Program-made: the position numbers and the translations under genes | Shown here: positions 52,681-64,000 of the stretch, piece by piece | How the letters are laid out: each line of letters begins with the position of its first letter | Numbering within the stretch: the stretch's first letter is position 1 | Notes under the pieces: model-generated | The model's input: the letters and a program-made list of their open reading frames with translations, nothing else | Database searches by the model: none | What the model was told of the DNA's origin: nothing | Origin: DALYLB01 sp033763135 | Lineage (GTDB): Bacteria > Acidobacteriota > Blastocatellia > RBC074 | DNA length: 64,000 nucleotides | Direction of reading: 5' to 3' | NCBI GenBank assembly: GCA_033763135.1 | Contig: JANRKY010000039.1 | Coordinates: forward strand, 3,831-67,830

Positions 52681-53001
52681 TTACGTGCGGAGCAGCACGA
52701 CGACAAAGGTGAAGATCACCAGCGTCTCGATGAAGGCGAGACCGAGAATCAGCGCGAGCTGAACGCGGTTGTAGGCGCTCGGGTTGCGTGCCATTCCCTC
52801 GCAGGCCGCCGAGGCCACACGGCCCTGACCGAGGCCGCAGAGGCCCGCCGCGATCGCGAAACCGACGACCGCCGCGATGTAGCGAAGGCCCGTGCCGAGG
52901 TCGTTGCCGCCTTCCGCGCCGGGATCCGCCGCAAGCACGGGAACCGCCGCCATCATCACCGCCATCAGGCTCAATCCAACACGAATCACATTCCGTTTCA
53001 T
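52681..53001 (-). CDS. atpE: ATP synthase F0 subunit c, with signal-like N-terminus
   Basis: The 106-residue protein has a signal-like extension (MKRNVIRVGLSLMAVMMAAV, then PVLAADPGAEGG), after which the two-helix hairpin of subunit c follows. Helix 1 reads GLCGLGQGRVASAACEG, the loop ARNPSAY, and helix 2 GLAFIETLVIF with the ion-binding Glu. Gln in GLGQG and Thr after Glu fit published Na+ signatures, though not fully. AAAGGAG precedes ATG 53001; the frame is open farther upstream but has no support. It is last in atpI-atpB-atpE. Confidence 0.93.
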   Translation of the reverse strand: MKRNVIRVGLSLMAVMMAAVPVLAADPGAEGGNDLGTGLRYIAAVVGFAIAAGLCGLGQGRVASAACEGMARNPSAYNRVQLALILGLAFIETLVIFTFVVVLLRT

Positions 53002-53310
53002 TATTTGGTTCTCCTTTGAGATGGTTTGAGTCGCAATCGGTCGGCGGCGGGAGCGGATGAACAGGCGTATGAAAACCCCCGCGCCGTCGAATTGCTTCAG
53101 TTCAAAGGATGCGCCGCGCGAAGACCGCTTCGATTCCGATGTCGGAAAGACTGCGCCGCCAGGGTTGCATTGCATGTCCGGGGGGACTGCAAGCTCCATA
53201 CTGCGTTTGCCGTTTATCCCCGCCGGAAAGGCAGGGGAGACATCGAGGGATTCGAACCGGCGGTCGCCGATGCATCCGCCAGTGCGTTGAGCGTCTCAAC
53301 GCAATTCCGA
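53002..53310. other. Gap between atpB and atpE
   Basis: This 309-base gap holds no gene. A perfect 8-bp hairpin (53284-53291 with 53295-53302) lies 9 bases after the atpB stop on the minus strand. A T-loop-like string at 53248-53258 is not part of a tRNA. The region near 53003-53020 contains the atpE ribosome binding site. The gap is long for an atpB-atpE junction. Confidence 0.45.
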
Positions 53311-54267
53311 TCAGTGCGCCGCGGCCTCCGCGTGGCCATGCGACGCGCCGTGCTCGCCGTGGTCTTCCGAATGGTGCGAGACTTCACCCAGATAGACCAT
53401 CGAGAGCACGATGAAGATGAAGGTCTGCAGAAACGACGTCAGCAGGCCCAGCGGCATCAGCAGCGCCGGCACGACCCACTGGACCATGCTCGAAATCGCG
53501 CCGCTCACCTGCTCTTCGCCATAGATGTTGCCGAACAGACGCATACTCAGACTCATGATGCGGGCCAGATTGCTGACGATCTCGATCGGAAACATCAGCG
53601 GCGCCAGCCACACCACCGGCCCGGCAAAATGCTTCAGATGGCCGAACAGCCCGTTCTCGCGAATGCCGACGAAGTTGTAATAGAGGAACGACGAGAGCGC
53701 CAGCGCCAGCGTCATATTGAAGCTCGCCGTCGGCGCCACCATATCCGGCAGCATCCCGGTCAGATTCGAAATCAGAATCAGCAGGCCGAAGGTCGCAACC
53801 ACCGGAAAGTGCTTCATCCCGCCCGGCCCGACCAGATCCGACAGCAGCTCGCGAACCGCTTCCACGCCGACTTCGAACGTCTGCTGGCGCGTGGTCGGCG
53901 ATTCCGTCGACAGCTTGCCCCGCAGAAGATACAGGATCACAACCGCCACCAGCACCACGAACAGAAACATCACCACGTGCGTCGGCAGCGGCAGATACCC
54001 CTGCGCGAGATATTGATCGTAGCTCAGTCCCTCGCCCGGCCAGTGATCGCCGAAGATCTTCAACTTATCGTAGATCGGCGGCATGATCGCCTTCTGCAGA
54101 TCGAAGATCGCCGGACCGACCCACTCGTTCAGCTTCTCGACAATGATCGGCACATGCTCCGCGTGCTGGGCTCCGCCGCCGGCGTGCTCCGCCGCCGCCG
54201 CGCCCGCCGGCGCCGCATGCCCGGCCGCTTCCTGTCCATGCTCTTGAATTAGGCTCAGTAAAAACAT
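53311..54267 (-). CDS. atpB: ATP synthase F0 subunit a
   Basis: The 318-residue membrane protein forms the ion channel of F0 next to the c ring. The conserved Arg lies in SLSMRLFGNIYGEE, and the later LLTSFLQTFIFIVLSMVYLG holds the conserved Gln. PTTRQQTFEVGVEAV and GLLILISNLTGMLP are typical. A His- and Ala-rich N-terminal tail and a His-rich C-terminus flank the domain and may be disordered. The ATG is 10 bases after the atpI stop. Confidence 0.96.
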   Translation of the reverse strand: MFLLSLIQEHGQEAAGHAAPAGAAAAEHAGGGAQHAEHVPIIVEKLNEWVGPAIFDLQKAIMPPIYDKLKIFGDHWPGEGLSYDQYLAQGYLPLPTHVVMFLFVVLVAVVILYLLRGKLSTESPTTRQQTFEVGVEAVRELLSDLVGPGGMKHFPVVATFGLLILISNLTGMLPDMVAPTASFNMTLALALSSFLYYNFVGIRENGLFGHLKHFAGPVVWLAPLMFPIEIVSNLARIMSLSMRLFGNIYGEEQVSGAISSMVQWVVPALLMPLGLLTSFLQTFIFIVLSMVYLGEVSHHSEDHGEHGASHGHAEAAAH

Positions 54268-54277
54268 AAGTCCGTAT

Positions 54278-54703
54278 CTACTCTTCCGTCGAATTTTCCT
54301 CTTCCGAGGCCGATTGAAATGAAAGATATAACTGATAGCCCGCCTCGATCATCACGCCGCCCACAAAGGCCGCAAAGCCGAAGCCGATTCCCGCGGGATG
54401 GAACTCCCCGGTTCGCACGGCCGCCAGAATGACCGCGCCGACCACCAGATACCGCAGGATGAGTTTCGATGACGTGAAGATCGGCACGCGCCCCGTCTGC
54501 GTCATCGCCGCATAGCTCAGAATCGCGCGCACGCTCCCCTGCAACCAACGCTTGTTGAACAGACTCAGCACTCCGCCCAGCATTACGCCCAGCGCCATCC
54601 GCCGGCCGCTGAACTGGAGTCCGGCGAAAAACAAGATCGCAATCACCAGATAGGTGTTGCGCTGAAATCGCCGTTCAATGGCTCTGTCTTCATTTTCGCT
54701 CAT
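54278..54703 (-). CDS. atpI: ATP synthase subunit I-like assembly protein
   Basis: The 141-residue protein has four predicted membrane helices (about 17-35, 40-58, 82-100 and 108-130) and an acidic C-terminal tail. Such AtpI/UncI-like proteins help assemble the c ring or import Mg. It is first in the minus-strand atp operon. The ATG is at 54703, and the likely -10 box lies 14 bases ahead, so the transcript may be nearly leaderless. The pattern is loose, but the position before atpB is diagnostic. Confidence 0.8.
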   Translation of the reverse strand: MSENEDRAIERRFQRNTYLVIAILFFAGLQFSGRRMALGVMLGGVLSLFNKRWLQGSVRAILSYAAMTQTGRVPIFTSSKLILRYLVVGAVILAAVRTGEFHPAGIGFGFAAFVGGVMIEAGYQLYLSFQSASEEENSTEE

Positions 54704-54716
54704 CTGCGAAATAAGG

Positions 54717-54746
54717 ATGATACCCGCTTCCCGTTTGCTCTGTCCA
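54717..54746 (-). promoter_or_regulatory. Likely promoter of the atp operon
   Basis: On the minus strand TGGACA (54746-54741, 5 of 6) and TATCAT (54722-54717, 4-5 of 6) lie 18 bases apart. Start would fall about 7 bases before the atpI ATG, giving an almost leaderless transcript. Confidence 0.45.
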
Positions 54747-54810
54747 GCCGTAGGAGAAAAGTTTCACACTGTGCGATAATCCCGCGACCATTCACAATTA
54801 ATGAAAAATT

Positions 54811-54833
54811 GTTTGGCGTTTCGCCTTCAGGCG
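54811..54833. repeat. Partial copy of the 8054-8157 palindrome
   Basis: These 23 bases match 8071-8093 with one difference. The second arm is not present, so this is half of the element. It lies in the divergent gap between atpI and the SDR gene. Confidence 0.6.
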
Positions 54834-54886
54834 CCCAGGCGTTTGCTGAAGACGGAACTCGAACGGATTCCGAGGAGCGATCAGCA

Positions 54887-55651
54887 ATGAACAAGCAGGA
54901 TCTGACGGGGCGCGTTGCGCTGGTGACGGGAGCGAGCACGGGAATTGGTCGTTGGGCGGCGATTTCGCTGGCCGAATGCGGCGCGGCGGTGGCGGTCAAT
55001 TACAACCGCAATCTGGAAGGGGCGGAAGAGACGAGGCGGGCGATCGAGGCGCTGGGAGGGCGCGCCGTGATCATTCAAGCCGATGTCTCGGCGAAGGCGG
55101 GCGCCGTGGCGCTGGCGGCGGCGGCGCGCGAGCAGCTCGGTCCCATCGATATTCTGGTCAACAATGCCGGAGATCTGATCGAACGGCGATCGCTGCTCGA
55201 ATTCACGGAAGAGCTTTACGACCGGGTGATGGACCTCAATTTCAAGAGCGTGCTTCTCTGTTCGCAGACGGTCATGCCCGAGATGATCGAGCGGCGACAG
55301 GGGACGATCATCAATGTCGGTTCGATCGCGGGCCATCACGGCGGCGGCCCCGGCGCGGCCATCTATGCCGCTTCCAAGGCGGCCGTCATGTGTCTGACCA
55401 AGGGATTGGCCCGGGAACTCGCGCCGCACGGGATTCGCGTCAACGGGGTCGCGCCGGGCGTCATCGCCACGCCCTTTCACGAGCGCCTCTCGACCGCCGA
55501 GATGATGGCCCAGTTCGCGGCCGCCATCCCGCTCGGGCGCGCCGGCAATGCCGAAGAATGCGGGCGCGTCATCGCCTTTCTCGCATCCGACGCCGCCGCC
55601 TACATCCACGGCGAGATGATCGAGATCAACGGCGGCCAGCTGATGGTCTGA
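54887..55651 (+). CDS. Short-chain dehydrogenase/reductase (FabG-like)
   Basis: The 254-residue NAD(P)-dependent oxidoreductase has TGASTGIG near residue 13, NNAGD near 90, and the catalytic Ser-Tyr-Lys in VGSIAGHHGGGPGAAIYAASKAA. The end GEMIEINGGQLMV is typical of FabG-like SDRs. Substrate is not determined. ATG 54887 is preceded by GAGGAG; the longer frame back to 54809 crosses the repeat. Its TGA at 55649-55651 sits at the boundary of a P1 palindrome. Confidence 0.9.
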   Translation: MNKQDLTGRVALVTGASTGIGRWAAISLAECGAAVAVNYNRNLEGAEETRRAIEALGGRAVIIQADVSAKAGAVALAAAAREQLGPIDILVNNAGDLIERRSLLEFTEELYDRVMDLNFKSVLLCSQTVMPEMIERRQGTIINVGSIAGHHGGGPGAAIYAASKAAVMCLTKGLARELAPHGIRVNGVAPGVIATPFHERLSTAEMMAQFAAAIPLGRAGNAEECGRVIAFLASDAAAYIHGEMIEINGGQLMV

Positions 55652-55780
55652 ATCAGACCAGGGAACAATCGGACAAAAGAACTCAACCCCGGGGGACACG
55701 GGGAACACGGGGCCCTGAGAATGGTTGATCCCCGTGTTCCCCGTGGTTGAGTTTCCGTCCGAATGTTTCCTGCTCCGATT
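55651..55780 (-). repeat. Palindromic element family P1, copy 2
   Basis: This 130-base element aligns with 57962-58100 after reverse-complementing: GGATCAACCATT, CACGGGG words and both ends agree. Its left end adjoins the SDR stop and its right end is 8 bases from the stop of the convergent small gene, so it nearly fills the gap. Confidence 0.85.
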
Positions 55781-55787
55781 TAGAAGA

Positions 55788-56018
55788 TCACCAGTTCCGC
55801 CGGGAGATGCTCGTCCATTGCGTTCGCTTATAGGTGCTCGCCAGCAGCAGCAGCGCCACGCGCGCCACGCCGACCGCAAGAGCCACCGCGATCCACACGA
55901 GCATCTTCTGTTTCACCGGCCGCTCATTGAACCACGTCAGCACCACGCCATGGGCAATGACGCCGATGAGCAGATATTGAAACCCGATGATTAGTTCTCG
56001 TTTGGTACTACCGTACAT
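55788..56018 (-). CDS. Small membrane protein, two helices
   Basis: The 76-residue protein has two predicted membrane helices, GFQYLLIGVIAHGVVLTWF and VWIAVALAVGVARVALLLL, joined by a short basic loop, with a basic C-terminus. No family is recognised. The gene stands alone and ends next to a P1 palindrome. The M2 peptidase gene is divergent, 107 bases upstream. The moderately AT-rich start and hydrophobic content support coding, but nothing indicates function. Confidence 0.5.
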   Translation of the reverse strand: MYGSTKRELIIGFQYLLIGVIAHGVVLTWFNERPVKQKMLVWIAVALAVGVARVALLLLASTYKRTQWTSISRRNW

Positions 56019-56125
56019 AAGTTCTCAAGCAGTTTTTATGAAGGCGAAGGCTCGTAATTGCCCGACCATTGTGGACTACTTGATGCGAGTTCGCACGCGA
56101 AAACCACGTAACCTGGAGATAAAAT

Positions 56126-57958
56126 ATGAAGATGTCATTTTGCCGGTCTGACCTTTACAAAATGCGATACCTGTGGGTGATTGCGTTGGTGCTGGTGGCG
56201 TCCTGTTCCGAGGGGGCAAAGCCCTCGATTTCATCGGCGACGGACGTGGACAAATTCATTCAGGAAGCCGAGAAGCGGTATCTGGAGGTGTCGCTCAACG
56301 AGGGGCGGGCGTCCTGGGTGCAGAGCAACTTCATCACGTTCGACACGGAGGCGATCGCGGCGGCGGCGGAGAAGGAGTCGAACAAGACGATCAAGGAGCT
56401 GGCCGAGGCCGCGCGGAGATTCGAGGGAGCTTCGTTGTCGCCCGAGCAGGCGCGGAAGCTGAAGCTGCTGAAGCTGGCGTTGGTCGCGCCGGCGCCGGCC
56501 GATCCGAAGGAACTGGAGGAGTTGACGAAGATCACGGTTTCGATGGAGAGCCAGTACGGCGCGGGGAAATACTGTCCGGACGGAGAGAAGGGAAAATGCC
56601 TTTCGCTGGGGGATCTGGAAGACATCATGACCGCCAGTCGAAACCCGGAGGAGTTGAAGAAGGCGTGGCTGGGCTGGCACGGCGTCTCTCCGAAGTATCG
56701 GAAGGACTATTCCCGGTTCGTCGAGCTGGCGAACAAGGGCGCGAAGGAGATGGGATTCAAGGATCTGGGGGCGATGTGGCGCTCGAATTACGACATGGAG
56801 CCGGACGCGTTCGCCGCCGAGATGGAGCGGCTCTGGCTGCAGGTCAAGCCGCTTTATGATTCGCTGCATACCTACACGCGCGCGAAGCTGCGGCAGAAGT
56901 ACGGCGACGCCGTCGTCCCGGCGACCGGCCCGATTCCGGCGCACCTGCTGGGAAATATGTGGAGCCAGACATGGGGCAATGTCTATGAGATCGTCAAGCC
57001 GGCCTCCACGACGCCGACCTATGATCTGACGAAAATTCTGACGGCGAAGAAGACCGATGCGCGGCAGATGGTCAAATACGGCGAAGGGTTCTTCACGTCG
57101 CTCGGTTTCGACGCGCTGCCCGCCACGTTCTGGGAGCGCTCTCTCTTCACCAAGCCGCAGGATCGCGACGTCGTCTGTCACGCCAGCGCGTGGGATCTCG
57201 ACAATCAACAGGATGTGCGGCTCAAGATGTGCATCAAGATCAATGACGAGGACTTCACGACCGTTCATCACGAGCTGGGCCACAACTATTATCAGCTGGC
57301 GTATGCGCCGCAGCCGCCGCTGTTTCAGGGCAGCGCAAACGACGGATTTCACGAGGCCATCGGCGACACGGTGGCGCTCTCCGTCACGCCGGAATATCTG
57401 AAGCAGCTCGGCTTCATCAATCAGGTTCCCCCGGAGAGCGCCGATCTCTCGCTGCTGCTCAAGCTTGCGCTCGACAAGGTCGCGTTTCTCCCGTTCGGGT
57501 ATCTTGTGGATCAGTGGCGCTGGAAGGTCTTTTCGGGCGAAACCGGCCCCGGCGAATACAACAAGCTCTGGTGGGAGCTGCGCGAGAAATATCAGGGCGT
57601 CGCGCTGCCCGCGCCCCGCAGCGAAAACGATTTCGACGCCGGCGCGAAATACCACGTCGCGGCGAATACGCCCTATGCCCGCTACTTCCTCGCCCACATC
57701 CTGCAATTTCAGTTTCACCGCGCTCTTTGCCGCGAGGCTGGATACAAGGGGCCGCTCAATCGCTGCTCGATCTATGGCAACAAACAGGTGGGCCAGAAAC
57801 TGAAGGCCATGCTCGCCATGGGACAGAGCCGCCCCTGGCCCGAGGCCCTCAAGGCCATGACCGGCGAAGAGAAGATGGACGCCACCGCCATCCTCGACTA
57901 TTTCAAGCCGCTTCACGCCTGGCTCGACGAGCAGAACAAGGCCATGGCCGCGAAATAA
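56126..57958 (+). CDS. Lipoprotein M2 (angiotensin-converting-enzyme-like) peptidase
   Basis: The 610-residue zinc dipeptidyl carboxypeptidase has the HEXXH motif in TTVHHELGHNYYQLAY near residue 380, with the third ligand in FHEAIGDTVALSV. WVIALVLVASC ends in a lipobox cysteine, so the mature protein is probably membrane-anchored in the periplasm. It would remove C-terminal dipeptides from peptides. CTGGAG lies 7 bases before ATG 56126; a second ATG at 56162 is possible. Its stop is 3 bases before a P1 palindrome. Confidence 0.92.
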   Translation: MKMSFCRSDLYKMRYLWVIALVLVASCSEGAKPSISSATDVDKFIQEAEKRYLEVSLNEGRASWVQSNFITFDTEAIAAAAEKESNKTIKELAEAARRFEGASLSPEQARKLKLLKLALVAPAPADPKELEELTKITVSMESQYGAGKYCPDGEKGKCLSLGDLEDIMTASRNPEELKKAWLGWHGVSPKYRKDYSRFVELANKGAKEMGFKDLGAMWRSNYDMEPDAFAAEMERLWLQVKPLYDSLHTYTRAKLRQKYGDAVVPATGPIPAHLLGNMWSQTWGNVYEIVKPASTTPTYDLTKILTAKKTDARQMVKYGEGFFTSLGFDALPATFWERSLFTKPQDRDVVCHASAWDLDNQQDVRLKMCIKINDEDFTTVHHELGHNYYQLAYAPQPPLFQGSANDGFHEAIGDTVALSVTPEYLKQLGFINQVPPESADLSLLLKLALDKVAFLPFGYLVDQWRWKVFSGETGPGEYNKLWWELREKYQGVALPAPRSENDFDAGAKYHVAANTPYARYFLAHILQFQFHRALCREAGYKGPLNRCSIYGNKQVGQKLKAMLAMGQSRPWPEALKAMTGEEKMDATAILDYFKPLHAWLDEQNKAMAAK

Positions 57959-57961
57959 TCC

Positions 57962-58100
57962 AAATCGGACCAGGAAACATTCGGACGGAAACTCAACCAC
58001 GGGGAGCACGGGGATCACGGGGATCAACCATTATCGGGGCCCCGTGCCCCCCGTGTTCCCCGTGGTTGAGTTTTTGTCCGAATGCCCCTTGTTCTGATTT
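57962..58100 (+). repeat. Palindromic element family P1, copy 3
   Basis: This 139-base element starts AAATCGGACC and ends TTCTGATTT. Arms of about 45 bases pair nearly perfectly. It fills the convergent gap; its right end supplies two bases of the stop codon of the SCP2 gene. It is the best-preserved copy, in opposite orientation to the other two. Confidence 0.88.
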
Positions 58101-58416
58101 AACCGAGAATCTGATCCAGCTTCATTGCGGCCATCATGTCGCCTTCGAGTTTGACCTTGCCCGACATGAAGGCGGTCATACCGTTGATCTCCTTGCGATA
58201 GAGCTTGTTCATCGTGACGAGGGACATCTTGAGGGTCACATCGGCGGCGTTGTCGTCATTGCTGACGGTGTTGGGAGTGGCCCGGCCGTCGATGAAGATG
58301 ATGCCGCCCTCGTCGAAGGCGAACTTGATGTTGGCGCCGAGGGTGCGGTCGGCGATGCGGCGCCGGAAGCCTTCGGTGAACTCTTCGACGGTCAGTTCCT
58401 TGATCTCTTCTGCCAT
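58099..58416 (-). CDS. SCP2 sterol-binding-domain protein
   Basis: The 105-residue protein is a single SCP2-like lipid-binding domain: FAFDEGGIIFIDG, ADVTLKMSLVTMNKLYRKE and AFMSGKVKLEGDMMAAMKL. Such domains bind lipids or acyl chains and may act as carriers. It is short and cytoplasmic. Its stop codon (58099-58101) is formed by the terminal bases of a P1 palindrome. It is followed on the same strand upstream by the DUF4432 gene. Confidence 0.92.
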   Translation of the reverse strand: MAEEIKELTVEEFTEGFRRRIADRTLGANIKFAFDEGGIIFIDGRATPNTVSNDDNAADVTLKMSLVTMNKLYRKEINGMTAFMSGKVKLEGDMMAAMKLDQILG

Positions 58417-58463
58417 GCGGGATGGTTCCTTTCGATGGGGAGCGGCGTCGCTGCGCGCGAACG

Positions 58464-59699
<1,236 letters not shown>

Positions 59700-59807
59700 G
59701 TAAGGTCCGCTCCTGAAGGTCGCTGTTTGTTTCAGCCCCCGGCGCATCCGGGCGCCGTGAATTCCGCCTCTTTTTCACCGCGCCCGGATGTGGGGTGGTT
59801 CAACGGA

Positions 59808-60824
<1,017 letters not shown>

Positions 60825-60852
60825 GTCGATGTGTTCTCCTTTGGGTTGTGGT

Positions 60853-62100
60853 TCAAATCTCTCTGCGCGAAGGCGCGACGATATTGGCGATCAGCGTTCC
60901 CGCGACCAGGGCCATGGCCGTGATGATCATTTTGAATGTCGTGTCGACGCCGGAGATCACCTGTTTGTCGAGCAGCGCGGCCAGACCGCGAAAGCCGATG
61001 CTTCCGGGGACGAGCAGCAGAATGCCGGGGACCTGGGTGATCATGGCCGGGCGATCGCAGAGGCGCGCGTACCAGCTGCTGGCGACGCCGACGATCAGCG
61101 CGCCGACGAAGACGCCCAGTTCCGGGCCCAGGACGTTTACGCCCAGCCGCGCTCCCCAGAGCGCGAGCGCGCCGGAGAGGACGATCCAGACGGTGTCGCG
61201 GGGCCGGGCCTTGAGCAGGACGGTGAAGGCCAGCGACATGACGATCTGCGCAATGATCTCCGTCCACATCGGAAGCTGCGTGGCGCGGGCGATTCGCGGC
61301 GTTCCGAAAAGCGATTCGACCAGCGTGCTGCCGACGGCGACGCCGAAACCGATTCCGAGAAAGGTGACGAAGGCGCCGTTCAAACGGGCTGTGCCCGATG
61401 AGAGATGCTGTGTCGAAAGTTCGATCATGGCCACGGTCAGCGTCAGCCCCGGGATCAACACGATCAATCCGGCGAGCGTCGCGTTCGAGACCGCGTACGG
61501 CCCCAGCCCGAAACTGAACAGACCCGCCATGACCGAGGCCACGAACGCGGCCACCGGCTCGAAGACGCGCGCCAGATGCGGGCGCCGCTCCGTCAGCAGC
61601 AGCAACAGGCCGATCGACAGGCCGATCAGCGCCGACAGCCCGATCTCCTTCCACCCGCCGCCCAGAAAGCGCGAACCGCAGGCCGACGCCAGCCCGAAGG
61701 CCGCCGTGGTCAACCCGCGTCCATACGTCGGCGGCGCGTGGAGCGTCCATTCGATCTTCGCCGAGCCCTCGGCCGGCGAGATCGCTCCCCGCAGGACCCG
61801 CGCCGTGATCTTGTCCAGCGCCGTCAGCCTCCCCAGATTGACCTCGCCCGGCGTGACGCGAATCAGGAAAGTCCGCTGTTCATCCTGTTTTCCGAAGGAG
61901 GAGAAGATCGAGGTCGGCGTCGAGAAGAACTGGCCTTCGAGCCCCAGCTTCTCCGACGCCTTGCCCATCGCCTCTTCCAACCGATTGGCCGGAAAACCGT
62001 ACGTGTGCAGGGCCCGGCCGAGCAGCAGCACGAAGCCGATCTCGTCCCGTTCGCTCGGCGCGACCCCGTCGGCGATTTGTCTTTGCGGCGTGGACATCAA
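60853..62100 (-). CDS. Threonine/serine exporter-like membrane protein
   Basis: The 415-residue protein has a ThrE architecture: an N-terminal cytoplasmic domain (LLLGRALHTYGFPANRLEEA) and about ten membrane helices in two blocks. The second block (GALALWGARLGVNVL) matches the ThrB-like half seen in split systems, so this is the fused form. It is likely to export threonine or serine. The gene begins 12 bases after rnhB ends, and the reductase gene follows 28 bases after its stop. Confidence 0.9.
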   Translation of the reverse strand: MMSTPQRQIADGVAPSERDEIGFVLLLGRALHTYGFPANRLEEAMGKASEKLGLEGQFFSTPTSIFSSFGKQDEQRTFLIRVTPGEVNLGRLTALDKITARVLRGAISPAEGSAKIEWTLHAPPTYGRGLTTAAFGLASACGSRFLGGGWKEIGLSALIGLSIGLLLLLTERRPHLARVFEPVAAFVASVMAGLFSFGLGPYAVSNATLAGLIVLIPGLTLTVAMIELSTQHLSSGTARLNGAFVTFLGIGFGVAVGSTLVESLFGTPRIARATQLPMWTEIIAQIVMSLAFTVLLKARPRDTVWIVLSGALALWGARLGVNVLGPELGVFVGALIVGVASSWYARLCDRPAMITQVPGILLLVPGSIGFRGLAALLDKQVISGVDTTFKMIITAMALVAGTLIANIVAPSRREI

Positions 62101-62112
62101 TGTACGAACCGA

Positions 62113-62940
62113 TTACCGATCAAAAAGGGAGCTCTGCGCCGGCGCGAGCCCGAGGAGTTCGCGCACGGGGCGATAGCTTCGCCGGTGCGCGGGCGAGACG
62201 CCCAGCTCCCGGAGCGTTCGAAAATGCTCCGGCGTCGGATAGCCCTTGTGCGAGGCGAACCCGTAGCCTGGAAATTCGCGGTCCAGTTCGAGCATCATCC
62301 GGTCGCGCGTCGTTTTGGCGATGATCGAGGCGGCCGCGATGCTGGCCGAGAGCGAATCGCCGCGAATGATGCCGCGCTGGGGCGCGGGGCAGTCGGGAAT
62401 CGTGCGGGCGTCGACCAGCACGAAGTCGGGCTGCACGCGCAGTCCCTCGATGGCGCGGCGCATGGCGCGCAGGCCCGCTTGATAGATGTTTACGCGATCG
62501 ATCTCTTCGACCTCGGCCACGCCGATCGCCCAGGCGACGGCATCGGCGCGAATCCGGCCGGCCAACTGCTCGCGCATGGGCTCGTCCAGCTTCTTGGAGT
62601 CGTCCAGTTCCCGCAGGGTATAATCGCGAGGCAGCACGACCGCCCCGGCCACAACCGGGCCGGCCATCGGACCGACGCCCGCTTCATCGACGCCGGCAAT
62701 CATCGCGAATCCCTGGCTCCACAATTCGCGCTCGAATTGAAGCAGCGAGCGCAGGCGCCGGCTCTCGGCGCGGTCGCCCTGCCTTCGCGCGCGAAGCTGC
62801 GCCGCCAGACGGCGCGCGGAGGCCCGCGAATCGGTTTCAAGCGCTTCCAGCATCCCGCGAGGCATCGGTTCTTCCTGGTCGAAAAAACGGGCCTTGAGGC
62901 GCGACACCGGTTGCTGCAGCAGGTCTTCGAGGTGCGGCAT
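62113..62940 (-). CDS. rnhB: Ribonuclease HII, with N-terminal extension
   Basis: The 275-residue enzyme cleaves RNA in RNA-DNA hybrids and at single ribonucleotides. AGVDEAGVGPMAGPVVAGAV holds the Asp-Glu pair, ASIIAKTTRD and GYPTPEHFRTLRELG complete the site. About 80 residues before the core are extra, helical and rich in charged residues (RRLAAQLRARRQGDR); these are common in some clades. TATAAT at 62993-62988 on the minus strand is a possible -10 box. ThrE follows. Confidence 0.95.
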   Translation of the reverse strand: MPHLEDLLQQPVSRLKARFFDQEEPMPRGMLEALETDSRASARRLAAQLRARRQGDRAESRRLRSLLQFERELWSQGFAMIAGVDEAGVGPMAGPVVAGAVVLPRDYTLRELDDSKKLDEPMREQLAGRIRADAVAWAIGVAEVEEIDRVNIYQAGLRAMRRAIEGLRVQPDFVLVDARTIPDCPAPQRGIIRGDSLSASIAAASIIAKTTRDRMMLELDREFPGYGFASHKGYPTPEHFRTLRELGVSPAHRRSYRPVRELLGLAPAQSSLFDR

Positions 62941-62987
62941 GGAAATCTGCTTCGTTCGTGGAATTCGTACTTCGGATGAACGCGGGG

Positions 62988-62993
62988 ATTATA
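62988..62993 (-). promoter_or_regulatory. Consensus -10 box upstream of rnhB
   Basis: TATAAT reads on the minus strand at 62993-62988, about 48 bases before the rnhB ATG. No good -35 is seen; TTGCCC lies 15 bases upstream, which is short. The box could act with an activator or be fortuitous. Confidence 0.35.
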
Positions 62994-63106
62994 CCGTGAA
63001 CCCGCCCCGGGCAAAGAACCGCCCGGGAATAAATTCCCGCCGGCCCGCGATAGAGGGGACGAGGGTATGCCATAATTGGCGCACTATCCCGGCAAGGAGC
63101 GCAAGA

Positions 63107-64000
<894 letters not shown>

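Noticed and set aside
53248..53258. T-loop-like string suggesting a minus-strand tRNA
   Set aside because: The neighbouring bases do not form a 5-bp T stem, and no acceptor stem, anticodon arm or CCA end is in range.

Overview
The window is about 64 kb of high-GC bacterial chromosome. I read it as Acidobacteriota: two tandem secreted VWA proteins look like the VWFA-related acidobacterial family, and tannase, M2 peptidase, Tat-exported and fused E1 genes fit that background. The class is inferred, not shown. I see no rRNA, tRNA, CRISPR array or complete insertion sequence.

Layout. 1-6.9 kb: an inorganic-carbon operon made of a SulP transporter tail, a beta-carbonic anhydrase, DabA and two NuoL/M-like membrane proteins. 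It is followed by a compact minus-strand unit with promoter, Shine-Dalgarno, 11-codon ORF and hairpin. 7.2-12.8 kb: SirB1-like protein, rpsT, heptose-1-phosphate adenylyltransferase and mfd. 12.8-19.2 kb (minus): tannase, then a fused E1 alpha/beta dehydrogenase, a MOSC protein and a Septu-like (PtuA/PtuB) defence module with a coupled third small ORF. 19.4-23.7 kb: pterin dehydratase, DUF2721, a PhoD-like phosphatase with an unknown partner, and heme o synthase. 23.7-30.4 kb (minus): membrane lipase-like protein, TsaC/Sua5, subtilisin and a spermidine-synthase-like protein. 30.7-37.3 kb: two VWA proteins, a GT-C glycosyltransferase and two unknown exported proteins.

37.9-41.4 kb is the accessory part. 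About 1 kb of hairpin-rich DNA lies behind a strong promoter. It is followed by a lone ISAs1-type transposase N-terminal domain and three small unknown genes. 41.7-52.6 kb is a long plus-strand run: DinB, YajQ, polyprenyl synthase, HARE-HTH, CYTH, MurU/AmgK-like sugar salvage, AsnS, methyltransferase, arginase and Ddl. 52.7-54.7 kb (minus) holds atpI-atpB-atpE. 54.9-64 kb holds an SDR, M2 peptidase, SCP2, DUF4432, a medium-chain reductase, ThrE, rnhB and the start of msrP.

The most striking unexplained structure is intergenic. The window carries many long palindromes built from repeated short words. One family has three copies of about 130 bp and another two copies of about 155-160 bp. Seven of the eight convergent gene gaps contain a palindrome, although the sequences differ from gap to gap. 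The elements often touch or supply stop codons, so a terminator or mobile-palindrome role is likely.
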